Below are positions 53,999-64,000 of a DNA stretch of 64,000 nucleotides, one piece after another; within the stretch, counting starts at the first letter, position 1, and each line of letters starts with the position of its first letter. The DNA is from Hoplostethus atlanticus (taxonomy: Eukaryota > Chordata > Actinopteri > Trachichthyiformes > Trachichthyidae). Below the pieces are notes generated by a model, which did no database searches, had not been told where the DNA came from, and saw only the letters and a program-made list of their open reading frames with translations. The translations under genes were made by a program, and so were the position numbers. The DNA is taken from positions 3,643,001 to 3,707,000 of the forward strand of contig JAXDDX010000003.1 of assembly GCA_034670405.1 (NCBI GenBank), read 5' to 3'.

Positions 53999-54739
53999 GT
54001 TAGCTTGCAAAAAGAAATGGCCTCTGATACCTTTTCCCTGCTTGAATCTCACAGACACAAAAACAGGAAAGCAGGAACGGGATTCGAGATATTTGATATT
54101 TTCGCAACACGGTATCATAATTCCTCCAAAGTATTTCAATAGTAGATAATCAAGAAGGTCCTAGAAGCTGTTGGATGGGATGTCACTGAGAAAATCTAGC
54201 TAAGGTATATTATTGTTACCTATTTGTTCCAGTGTTGTAGTTGTAACAGACAGTGCACCAGCTCCTCTTTCTCTCTCTACCCCAGCTAGTTTCACATCAG
54301 CTGAGGGGCCTGCAACTGCAATATACATCCGCGTGATTCCTCCGCTAAGGGACTACTTTTGATTTTTGCTTTCGACATCAGTCTAATCCAAACAAGATGA
54401 GTCACCTGCACGACGTGGGTATATTGCTCTGAAGACAAGTATTCGTCAGACATTAGGGTCAATATATATTTTCTAAAGTTCGTGTTCGTCAGTGAAAGTA
54501 AAGACATCGGCGACGTTAGTCTCAAATCTAACGTATCAATCCGCTGGGTCGTGACCCCCCCTTACACAGACATACACAACAGTTCCCTGCAAATTAATTT
54601 AAGATCTACGGCATAATCTTTAGTCATTCATTCACAGCAATGTAACATGAAAACCAGTTACGAGCTTTCTTTGTCATTTAGTAAAATCATTTATTTCCGT
54701 TGCTCTTTCCGTTGTCATGGTTACACGTCTGCGTCCAAA
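53999..54739. promoter_or_regulatory. Shared TRIP12/FBXO36 bidirectional promoter region
   Basis: The two genes are divergent and their first exons must lie within this roughly 700 bp. On the minus strand a consensus donor (AAC followed by GTAAGT) at 53998-53993 and another candidate (ATAG, GTAACA) near 54219 could end TRIP12 leader exons. On the plus side the region runs up to the FBXO36 ATG. No TATA box is obvious. Confidence 0.55.
54711..54724 (+). promoter_or_regulatory. RFX X-box-like site at FBXO36 start
   Basis: GTTGTCATGGTTAC matches the X-box type GTTGCCATGGTAAC at 12 of 14 positions. It ends 15 bp before the FBXO36 ATG. Confidence 0.45.
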
Positions 54740-54747
54740 ATGGCGTC
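54736..54747 (+). promoter_or_regulatory. YY1-like site overlapping FBXO36 ATG
   Basis: CAAAATGGCGTC fits the AAnATGGCG YY1 core, which in many vertebrate genes overlaps the start codon as here. Confidence 0.5.
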
Positions 54748-54835
54748 CTTAATCGGAGAAAAAGTATTTGAAATCAATGGCCAAGGTCCATCTCCTTCAA
54801 AAGACTTTTTCCAACTTGTTATTACCAAAAACAAG
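54740..54835 (+). CDS. fbxo36: FBXO36 coding exon 1
   Basis: Residues 1-32, MASLIGEK...LVITKNK, then donor GTTGAG. Phase 0. Confidence 0.93.
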
Positions 54836-56482
54836 GTTGAGTATCTATATGTGGTTCTATTTCTAACGCAGATTATCAATGAATAATTTTGTAACAGGAT
54901 GATTTTGTTGTTTACGCATTGGTTTCTCCAGTCGGTGTCAGTTAACATCATTATGACATGCTTGTCTTGTGTGACAGCTCAGGCTAGTTTAGCTATATTT
55001 TCCTCAGCTAAAACTACTTCTGTGGGCTAATATTTCATACTTAGCAAGCTAGTTTATGTCAAGCTGAACATAGACTGTCCAACCAGTCTACTATTCTGTT
55101 TTTATGTGTCAAGTTGACTTGATTATTGTAAATTAAAAATTGAATTGGTGGCAAATAATGTAACGTTAGCACTTTGCTCTTAATTCCCAGATTAGAAGCG
55201 AGCATATAGAATTAATGTTACAATGGATTGGAAACATCAAGTCTCTGTGGATTAGTTATTAGGTCATCTCTTATTTCTGCTACACTCTCAGAAAAAAGAA
55301 AGAAAAAAGGGTACACAATTGTACCCTTTGTCACTGGGGCTGTACCCAAAACAGCCCCAGTGACAAAGGGTACAATTGTGTACCCTTTTTTCTGAGAGTG
55401 TAGTGTATAACTGTTGGTAGTGTTGAATATTATACACACCTTTTGCTGTAATTTCTTTAAGAGCCAGGGAGTTGATGCATCATCTAGACTACTCTTTTAA
55501 GTCATGATATCATCATTCTGTCATAGGGTTTAGTGTCCTGATTTTTTCTTACTGTAGGTAATATGGAGATCATGGAAGATTTCTCTACGGATTGAATTCC
55601 GGGGTGTTGAACCCAGAGAGCAGAAGGAATCCTATTACGATTTCCTGCATGACAAAAAGCTGCAGTGTAAGGTTTCCTTGACAGCAGAGTACCCTGTTCA
55701 CTGTCCCATACAGTATGTTTATGACATTGAAATTGACCTTTTTTCTTTGTTCTTGTTGTTTTGTTTGTATTGGTAATAAGTGTTATGATGCTCTGTTTAG
55801 GCTCAGTGTCAGCTTTGATTAAAATCTACTCTTTGACAGAGAAAGCTTGTCTAGGTTTCCAGGAATCTGATGTCCAGGCTATGCTTTGCCACTATTTGTC
55901 TCCAGATCAGATTGGTGTGGTTTTTGGCCAGAGGATCCTGCAATACATCATAGCACTTTGTCAAGGAGACTTCGACTACCTGGAGCGCTTGCCCGACGAC
56001 CTATTGCTAAGAATCATGTCCTATCTACATCTGAAAGATGTAACACAGCTTGCACAGACTACACATAGGTTCAGAAAGGTGAGAACCTCTTAAAATTCAA
56101 CGTTTACCAGAGGAACATAGTTTTTATACCAGCTTCAGTTGTCATCCAGTAAGCATGTTTTGCTCAAAGAATGATATCAAATTAGATGAGGCAGAATGGT
56201 GTGTCAGCTTCTCTTTTGTGGTCCCTCCAATGCGTGTGTGCATGCTTGTACATGTTCATGCACACACATACACATCTGTACATCTGTATTGTGTTGTGGT
56301 GTGTTTTGATTGGAATGTACCAGCTCTGCAATTCTGAGGAGTTTTGGGAGCAGACTGTGAAGAGTCACTGTGCTGAGTTCACCCCTGACATGGAGGCCCT
56401 AGCCAATGCCATGGGCTGGAGGAAGACCTTTTTTTCCTTCTTCTACATGAATGGCACTAAGGAGAAGCAGGGAGGCAGCTAA
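54740..56482 (+). CDS. fbxo36: FBXO36, F-box only protein (whole gene, 4 coding exons)
   Basis: FBXO36 is a small F-box protein, presumed to link an unknown substrate to SKP1-CUL1 in an SCF ubiquitin ligase. Exons 54740-54835, 55558-55666, 55855-56078 and 56324-56482 join in frame to 588 nt (195 aa plus TAA), close to the roughly 188 aa human protein. The N-terminus MASLIGEKVFEINGQGPSPS and the block WRSWKISLR match the family. The F-box lies at about 111-155 (LERLPDDLLLRIMSYLHLKD, then LAQTTHRFRK and FWEQ). No other domain is seen. The start at 54740 is preferred: it opens the conserved MAS sequence and sits in a YY1-like site. The C-terminus ends KEKQGGS and lacks the longer basic tail I recall for human. 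It is divergent from TRIP12. Confidence 0.93.
55279..55404. mobile_element. Foldback MITE with TA duplication in FBXO36 intron 1
   Basis: Arms at 55281-55343 and 55351-55402 are exact reverse complements apart from an 11-nt A/G-rich insertion in the left arm; the loop is 7 nt. The ends read TA-CACTCTCAG and CTGAGAGTG-TA, so a TA target duplication, as in Tc1/mariner-type MITEs, is likely. A minus-strand ORF across it is an artefact of the palindrome. Confidence 0.85.
55558..55666 (+). CDS. fbxo36: FBXO36 coding exon 2
   Basis: Residues 33-69, with VIWRSWKISLRIEFRG and YDFLHDKKLQ. Acceptor TTACTGTAG, donor GTAAGG. Confidence 0.93.
55855..56078 (+). CDS. fbxo36: FBXO36 coding exon 3 (F-box)
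   Basis: Residues 69-143, with FGQRILQYIIALCQGDFDYL and the F-box core RLPDDLLLRIMSYL. The acceptor TTGTCTAG keeps frame (Cys69). Donor GTGAGA. Confidence 0.93.
56324..56482 (+). CDS. fbxo36: FBXO36 coding exon 4 and stop
   Basis: Residues 144-195, with LCNSEEFWEQTVKSHC and ALANAMGWRKTFFSFF, TAA at 56480-56482. Acceptor ATGTACCAG. Confidence 0.93.
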   Translation, partial: LCNSEEFWEQTVKSHCAEFTPDMEALANAMGWRKTFFSFFYMNGTKEKQGGS

Positions 56483-57015
56483 ACAGTTTTATTGCTCTTC
56501 ATATGCACTTGTAATGCAAATGTTATTACAAGGGATATGTTACATAAATTGTGCACATTAAAAAACAAGAGCCAGCAGTTTCAAGAACTGGTGTGTTGAG
56601 TGTTCATAAGTTTTACATTTAGTATTTATATGTGTAGCCTACAAGAATTTTCATTTTATTGGTTTAAAAGTGCCAAATGTTCTGCTCTTCAAAACAGATC
56701 AGTATATTATTTGTTGTTACTTTCTTGTTACCCTTTTGGATACTCAATACATTTTAGGCTAGTCAGTAATACTACATAGGCCTATCACCAGCATTCAATG
56801 AATCCATACGGTTACTGGCATAAAAGGGAAGTATATTACAAATAGTGTACTTTGTTTACATGTATTAAATTTGATTAATAATATGACATACCTGTGCAAT
56901 GTCTTCATTATTATGGTTAAATTCAAGGGCCTGATCTTGTTGTTACTCATATAACAGACCATTATGTGTCCCATCGTGTTTTCTGAATGATAATAAAGCA
57001 TTTAAAGGATAAAAA
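56483..57015 (+). other. fbxo36: FBXO36 3' UTR
   Basis: AT-rich, non-coding sequence after the stop. A proximal ATTAAA at 56557-56562 and a canonical AATAAA at 56992-56997 are candidate poly(A) signals. Confidence 0.55.
56992..56997 (+). terminator. fbxo36: FBXO36 distal poly(A) signal
   Basis: Canonical AATAAA 510 nt after the stop codon. Confidence 0.5.
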
Positions 57016-59680
57016 CCAAGAAGGTCTATAACAAGGAGGCCGTATTTATGCAAATAATTGGAATTCTACAATAGGCCTATTGCTAACGTCATATCAGGGT
57101 CATAGGTCATTTTGAAAATATACTTCCTGTTTACAAATGCCACCATGACTGTTATTGCGCCCTCTGCCGAAGGCCCACAGCACTCAGTCAGCTGTCTGCC
57201 CCAGCACCGAGTTGGGACACCAGCTGTATTAAGCGTCTGTATGACGTGCTGTGCTGTATTCACCCTTGTAGCCAGCAGAGGGAGCAACATGGCAGTGAAA
57301 GCCAGTCAAATGTAAAGAGGAGGCTCAAGCATATAAAACCTTGGGTAACGTGTGCAAAACAAGTGCTGTAATTCTCGTCACCATCTCCAGTCCTAAAGAC
57401 TACAACACACTTAATTTGGATTTAAAACCTTGCACAAAATAGGACCGTAAGGGCATCTGCCAAACCAGCCCTTCCTCACCTGAAACCTGCTTGTGCAGCA
57501 AGCTACAATGAAGACAAAGCAATCCATTGTTTTCTTGGTACCTCAGCAGATCAGAGACAACATATGGTACAATAAATGTAAAGAAAAAGGTACTGTAGCC
57601 CTGTTTCTTTTATAATAGATGTCACAAAAGAAAGGAGCACTACAAAAGTATTCTGACAACACACTGAAATTCAGATCACTTTCAATTTGTGATGTAAAAA
57701 CTCATCGGTACTATTGTTTTTATGCCCAAATGACAAGCTGGGTGTTGAAGTGGATCTGCCATGACAGTGTACAGCCCTGACTGGTACTGAGGCCTATTAT
57801 TAGCCTGAAACACTGAACATTGGACACCGCCTTCTCAGCTCAGTCTGGTCTAGGAGGAAAATATTCATTACGTAACAATAAAAGATCTGTCTCCCAGACC
57901 CACTTCCTGAATACCACAGTCACTCGGCCCCAATTTGAAGCAGAGCGGAAGCCTCATCTGTTTGTTTGTTTCAGCAGAGCCTGTTCTTTACTGCTTATCC
58001 CCTGCCTCCACACATTCACCACACCACCCCTCCTTCTCAGCTCCTTTTTGTGGGTCAGTGATGCAGCGGGAGTGACGCAGCAGTGTCAGCGGCCTCCAAA
58101 AGGCAACTACATAGCAGGAAGAGGACCTGCCAGAACCAAAGTCTGCAGATAGCCACCAGACAACAACGAAGAGGAAAGATGGTAAAGCCCTAAACTAGGC
58201 CAAAGGGAGCAGAGGAGCTGGGTAGTCACTCTCCTTCCCTCCTCCTACACAAACACCAGAGAGACCGCTCACTTCCTCAGCAGCAGAGAGGCCCAGCAAG
58301 ACCTTCTGCAAGAAACATTTTGGTAGGCTACTAAGAGTATGAGTGCTAGTTGCGCCAGCAACACAAGTGCTACTGGGGATGAGTGTCTTTGTATACTGTG
58401 CGTGTATGGATGTTTTGAGAACGAGGATAAGGCCTACTCAGCCTTGTGCTGTGGTCTTTGCCTCCCTTCTGATCAGTGTCCCTACAGGCTGGAGCTGGGC
58501 TTACAGAGCAGCTGAGGCACAGAGGCCTGTGTGCTTTGTCCTGTGCTTTGGGGAAACATCCTGGCTGTAATATCAAATGTGTCAAAGGTGGTGCTTACAA
58601 ACTGCTTGATTGGATCCACAAAACAAAATAACAAATGCACAGTTACCAGTGGTATACTAATTCTGTATTTCAAAGTATTATTCAAGCACCTGCATGTAAT
58701 GCTAATGCACAGATGATGGCTGTGAAAAATCCATATTAATATTATATAATCTCTTTGCATCATTCATTTTAAATCAGTTTTTGTAAATTGTAATTTTTTT
58801 GTAAATGTTGTAATTGTAAAAGGAACACTTTCTCTATGCATGATTTCCACTCAAGTCAAAACCAAACAAATATTCTTAATTGTGGTTTTAATATGTAGCT
58901 GAAATGCCACATTCACCAATTTTAGTATAAACCATCCATCCAAAGTAATATTATATTGCATGTGGACGTTTAATTTGCTGTTTTCAAAGCCCCACAGAAG
59001 ACAAAAAGGGCTGTGTGGAGTTGTGGAAAGGTTTGAAATGATGGAGCCCCAATGAGTGGTCAGTGGAATGCTGCACGTCATGCCATACAAAAACTATGTA
59101 CAAGGTCAGGAACCTTTGCCGTGTCACCATGTTTTTTGTTGTTGCTGGTTGCCACAGTAATGGGGCCCACTGCAGCAGTTTATAGAATTGTGCGGGCTGA
59201 ACTGCTGGTGCACTGTCTGCTCCCCAGGCTAATGCAGGGCTCTTCAGAGTGCTCAGGTAACAAGGAGCCAGGCCCTGCTGCTAGCACCAAAAATAGCAGC
59301 TGACTGAGCTTCTGGTTAATGGTGTGATCACAAACACAATACCATGTGACAGGTAATGAACACAGAAAAGAGAAGAGGGGCACGCTAAGATTGAGATTTC
59401 TCAAGTGTACCTCAGAGAGAGGAGAGCACACACTGACACTGAATAGCACACTTCTTTCTTTAGGTCAATGAGTAGTTGTGTGCGTAATTATTGTGGGCAC
59501 CTGCTACTGTATCAGTTGAAGTCAAGAGTACTTAAAGTTAAATGGATTTAACATTGGTTTAAAGTGTGTCTAAGCCAGGATGTGGGGATGAGAGGATGAC
59601 ATACAAATTCATGTGACTCCATACTCAGTCATGTAAATAAAAGAGCTGCTTGCTCCCTGGGAGGCTAGGGAGAGGCTTGC
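57016..59680. other. Region downstream of FBXO36, no gene seen
   Basis: Open frames on both strands are under about 110 codons and show no family motif. No RNA gene is recognisable. Confidence 0.5.
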
Positions 59681-59684
59681 AGTG

Positions 59685-59785
59685 CCATGTCTGGTTCAGC
59701 CTCCTCCCCTCCCCCTCGTCTGCAGTGCTGACGCATCTGCTGCTTTTGCATCAATCAGCAGCCCTTATATAGGTAAACCCAGTCC
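59685..59785 (+). promoter_or_regulatory. Candidate TATA promoter
   Basis: TTATATAGG at 59765-59773 is preceded within 60 bp by TGCTGACGCA (AP-1/MAF-like) and TTTGCAT (octamer-like) motifs, and by pyrimidine-rich sequence. The downstream 1 kb lacks ORFs and ends in a splice donor at 60818. It may serve a plus-strand gene beyond the window; no coding support. Confidence 0.3.
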
Positions 59786-59794
59786 CTGCTGGTA

Positions 59795-60817
59795 GCAGGA
59801 CTGTTTCTTTTCCCCTGCACCTTGCATTTACCTTACATGCATACTGCAATTACGGGAGAAAAAAAAATCTATGATCTTTTTGATCGCTTTCCTTTGATTG
59901 ATGTGTGATACGACAGAAATAACTATGATCTTCTCTTGAGTTCTGCATTACCTAACCACCGTGAATGCGTAAGCACGAGGGAAAGGCTTCAGTGTTATAT
60001 ATTGCTGCACAGACAAAGAGACTAGACCTGTGTGCACAAGGAAGAAACAGATGAAGTAGCATGATGCATTGAAGGTGGATGTTGTTTCTCTGTTGGCTAG
60101 AGATTTTCGTTTCACGTAAGAGAGATTTCTCTTTTTGGTCAATATGGAGATGTGTCCGGAACAAGCTGGTGCCGAGCTCGGGAGATCTAATACAGCAGTA
60201 GTTGTACTTCAATAGAAGACTCCTCGCTGTACGCCACCAGCCATGCAGCTGAGCGTTTTCTCTTGCTGTTCGATCGAGCACAGAGCTGGTATGTGATGTA
60301 GCACCCAGCAGCTCTCCGCTCTCTACAGCCCTCTGCCATGCTTAATAAAAGTTGCCGTTTCCTGCTTGGCGGCTGCAGAATGCTTCAGTTACCCGGGTAG
60401 CACAGAGGCAGAGCCATACTCCAGTTCATCTACATGCTGTATAAACTGGGGTTCTTCCTATAACCGTTCTAGGACTGAGAAGAGGGACATAGGGAACACT
60501 AGTCAGAGGAGGGCAGGGCAGAACTAGCCCAGGACCTGGGTTGCATGGTTAGAGGCAAAGGACGTTGGAGCTGGAGTCATCTGCACAGAGAAAGGGAGGG
60601 AGAGGAAGAAAGACGTCAGAAAGAGCTCTGCTTTTGACAGCACCACTGTTCAGCGACCATCATCAAAAAAAAACAAAAAAAAAAAAAAAACTACTTTCGC
60701 TTTGCTCTCGCGAAACTGTTTTTCATGTATAGTGGTGTGTATCTAGAGCTGTAGAAGAGGGATACTGCATGACACTGTTTCCTGTTCGTCCTGCGTCATT
60801 TTCTCTGATTTACTAAG
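59795..60817 (+). other. Candidate non-coding first exon
   Basis: From the putative TATA box to a consensus donor (ACTAAG followed by GTATGT at 60818). The sequence is not simple repeat, apart from an A-rich run at about 60666-60690, and has no long ORF. Supported only by the two signals. Confidence 0.2.
60666..60690. repeat. Poly-A tract
   Basis: An A run with a single C interruption. Confidence 0.95.
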
Positions 60818-63734
60818 GTATGTTTTGCATGTTTACCCCAATTTACAACCTGATTTGTACGGAAGTACACTTTGCAGGGGTGCGTTAATATGGCTTTTGC
60901 TTAGACATTTTCGCTCTGTCTTTGACTCTGTATACTATAATGCCATATCTTGGTTTGTGGTTTGGTACAAGGGGATTTTATGTTACAGGTTGTGAAGAAA
61001 AAAAATAATTTCACATAAGCTATCAAGGTGAAGTAAGCTTGGGTGTGGCAAAAACATTTCCGTTTATAACAAATTCAAAATTTCCGCTCAGTGAGTGGTA
61101 GCAATAAACCACATCAATGGAGACAAATTGGAGAAACTGAAAATGGTCAAGTAAAATAGCAACCTACAAGACCAACATCAAGATGAAAATGCTTCAGTAA
61201 ACGGCACAAACCCAGAGAAATCAGCATCAAGGCTGCGGCATATCGCTTGCTATTAGCAGATGAGAAAGTCCTTTGGGTTGCATTTCTGCTGCAGACAAAG
61301 ACATACGCACGCACACACACACACCAACATGCACATATATATCCAAGCGGAGACAAAGGCAAACCTCCATTGCACTGGAGACTGCTCCGTGTTGCAGGTT
61401 CTCAGAAAGGACAGGCTGTTTGTGGGAGAGAGAGGGGACCGAATACCCGGACGGCTAATGCAGTCGCTCGCCATCCAGCTGAATCCCAATAAGTGCTGCG
61501 CCATAGCATGTTGCCGTGACAACGGAGGCCTGTCTGAGAGGGAGGCAGGAGGATGGTTGTGTTTTCAGTAATATGAGAGGCTTCGAATACTGACGGCCAT
61601 ATTGTAGTTGTGGCACCTATACAAAATAAAGAATAAAATCAATAAACATGGGATTACATAATTGGCAAAAAAAATTACCTGCATTTTGTTTTAATAAACC
61701 AAAAATACTGCAATTTTAATATTCTTAAAATTATTTTGTACCTCAAACTGCAGAGGATGCACGAACAATGTCAGTGACAATAATAGACAACGCTAAAAAA
61801 ACAAAAAAACAATTGAATTGTCCAATGATTCAATATAACCTGAAATTGTCTTTGCAGCATAATGTTTGTAGGATAAATCTAATCTGCATCATGAGTAAGA
61901 AATTATTGTTCTCCTCTTTTCTGCTTATTAGGCCCACAGAACGAAGCGCAAGTTCACAACAAAGAGATCCTTTAACTGAAACTCATCGATATAGCAGGGA
62001 TGCCTTCAGGATAACAATTAGCAAGGCGACATTGGAGAATGAATATCATGGTCTCAAGCTAATTTGGAGACGGGTGATAAAATGATACCCCCTAAACGAG
62101 CAACCGCCCCACCCACCCCACTATCCCATTTTACAATTCCATCACCCCCACAATGAACTGAAGGAGAAAATGGCTGTTGCATTCTGTAATCGTAATGTTC
62201 ACAAAATGCATGTAGATATTTAACCATAAGGACTTATTTTTAATATGTTCATATTCGCTACTGGCTCCCCATCAGGTATAATAGCATTGATGACTGACAG
62301 TATGACATAGGCTTACTCTATGACTTGCACTGTAACCCTAAAATGAATTTGTAAAATAAAATGAATTTGATTTTTAATATACATTTTATTTTAAATATAA
62401 TTTTATTTTAAATATCTAAATTGAATATCTATATTAGATATCCTTATTGTCCTGTGAAAACCTCGTAACTCGTAGAATTTTGGTAATTTGTGGTGTTTTA
62501 ACTTCAATTAGACGATTGCATGCTCCTCTGCGTTGGATAAAATCAAAAATCTATGTTGGTCAAGTTGAAAACAAGGTTGTCTTTCTTGGTTCCTGAAAAG
62601 TTCACATTTTGGAGACAAGATCTTCACCAGTGACGACATGCTAAATTACTCAAGTTTTGACTCACAACACACTGAGTCTAGGAGTACAACTAGAACATCA
62701 CTGCTGAGTGACACATCCGCTTTAAAAGAGAGAATGCATTGGGCTGTAACTTCCTGAGTTGGAGAAAAGAGATAATCTAAAATAATCTTATTTAACCATA
62801 GAGATCAAGCTAATCCACAAACGCCTTCTTCATTCTATATACAAACAACCATATCAACTATCGTCTAACCAAAAAGACTATAGTTCAGCAGATGGTGTGT
62901 TTGTTTGTGTGCTCTTGTGTCTATAGTAAATGATGACTAAGATATCTGTGTCCTTAAAGGATGGACAATAGTATTAGCAACTCAGCTCCTTCAAAAAAAG
63001 ACAAATCAGTATTTCTTATTTCCACAGAAGGGATTATTGTACTTCTGTGGCATTTGATCATTATGACCCTTCCTGGCTGCCTTTGCCTTCACAGGACGTT
63101 GATTAACTGTTCCTGTCGTAATAGTTGACAAAACTGCGTGAGCGATTCCAGTATTGCTTCACTGCTTACTAATAGTGAACGGAAGCAGAGAGCATTGAGG
63201 GGGCATATGACTCACCAACACGTAACTGTCCACATCATTTCATTTCATGTTAACCTGGGCTTGGAGAAATACAAGAGATTGGCTACAAGCTGTACAGGGC
63301 CTAGCACAGAGCTGTCGTAGCTTGCTGAATGGGAAACCAGCCAAAGTGAATGTAATTACGAATGATGACGACAAAGATATGAATGAGTGAGTCACAGCAT
63401 GTTTCAGTTCCCACTCCACCACATGCAGGCCAAGGCTCCCCACGCATGTAGGCTATTGATTTTTTTTGTTTAAAAAGGACCTACAATATATATCCTCTCA
63501 TGACTGTGTTCTGGGATTGGTGATTTACAAAAGCAGCTTGGGTCGTTCATGACAAGAAAGTTCCATGTAAAAGAAACCAAACGAATCCCCACATAAAATC
63601 CCCTGGAAAATACTGGAAATACTTAGGCAGGGGCCAAAAGTAGTCTATTGCATTCAAGAAACTGTTTTGAACTTCAACAGGAGTACACTATATCTGAGAA
63701 TTAGTTTAATCAAGGCAAGTTGACATTTTTATTT
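60818..63734. other. Non-coding region, no feature supported
   Basis: Probably the intron of an unseen plus-strand gene, or intergenic. It includes an AT-rich block with repeated ATTTTATTTTAAATAT motifs at about 62340-62450. The largest plus-strand ORF (105 codons at 61768) has no recognisable content. Confidence 0.4.
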
Positions 63735-63975
63735 ATACAAAGAAGTTGGGGGCCTGGTTTCAAGGTGACAGTCACACATTCACACCAGGGTGCTTACATA
63801 GTACAACACCCTTTCCTGTCACTGCAGCAGTGTTCGACATCTTTGATATTAGTTTAGGGAGGGGATAATGTTGCTCTCTCTCACCCAGATTTTCATCCAG
63901 CTGGGATTTTAAACAGCACCCTCCCAGTCATAAACCCATTTCTCGAAGCTATCATTGCGCCACATCTTAGCACTG
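63735..63975. repeat. Dispersed teleost repeat fragment (family also near 3.3 kb)
   Basis: Contains CACACATTCACACCAGGGTGC, CCTTTCCTGTCACTG, GGGAGGGGATAATGTTGCTC and CATCCAGCTGGGATTTTAAA in the order seen in a common fish repeat, with partial similarity to 3230-3525. Confidence 0.45.
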
Positions 63976-64000
63976 ACAAAACAGTTGCAGCTCCCAACTA

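Noticed and set aside
55218-55439. Minus-strand ORF with symmetrical VPFVTGAVLGTAPVTKG
   Set aside because: Symmetry arises from the DNA palindrome of the foldback MITE.
61768-62085. 105-codon plus-strand ORF
   Set aside because: No family motif, AT-rich codons typical of intergenic sequence, no start context or splice support.

Overview
The window is vertebrate nuclear DNA, almost certainly from a ray-finned (teleost) fish. It has GT-AG split genes, a low-GC background, many (CA)n, (GA)n and (TC)n microsatellites, and fish-type transposon debris (hAT elements, foldback MITEs, an L2-like LINE, a tRNA-derived SINE). No bacterial operon, CRISPR array or prokaryotic system was seen. Gene identities come from comparing exon translations with remembered vertebrate orthologues; no search was run.

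Three genes are supported. (1) DNER, minus strand: only the first coding exon (17483-17749) lies here, carrying a signal peptide and the first EGF-like domain. Everything left of it (1-17482) is DNER intron 1, rich in simple repeats, with one large minisatellite and several mobile-element remnants. (2) TRIP12, minus strand: a complete E3 ubiquitin ligase gene. I traced 41 coding exons from the ATG at 50893 to the TGA at 22555. Every intron is GT-AG, every junction keeps frame, and the sum is 6177 nt (2058 aa plus stop). The domain order is a disordered basic N-terminus, armadillo-like repeats, a WWE domain and a C-terminal HECT domain with catalytic Cys2025. (3) FBXO36, plus strand: four coding exons (54740-56482), 195 aa, an F-box protein.

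DNER-TRIP12-FBXO36, with TRIP12 and FBXO36 head to head, is the order I recall for human chromosome 2q36, so this looks like a conserved block. TRIP12 and FBXO36 probably share a bidirectional promoter between about 54.0 and 54.74 kb. Both act in ubiquitin transfer: TRIP12 is a HECT E3, and FBXO36 is a predicted substrate adaptor for SCF-type cullin-RING E3s.

Right of FBXO36 (57.0-64.0 kb) no protein exon can be supported. A TATA-containing stretch near 59.77 kb and a consensus splice donor at 60818 suggest the promoter and non-coding first exon of a plus-strand gene that continues beyond the window. Mobile elements of note in TRIP12 introns are a 1.3-kb hAT element with a perfect 8-bp target-site duplication and a decayed transposase, a 249-bp hAT MITE with its own perfect 8-bp duplication, two copies of one 310-430 bp element with inverted ends, an L2-like fragment, and a perfect 24-bp-stem hairpin. 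A TA-flanked foldback MITE sits in FBXO36 intron 1.
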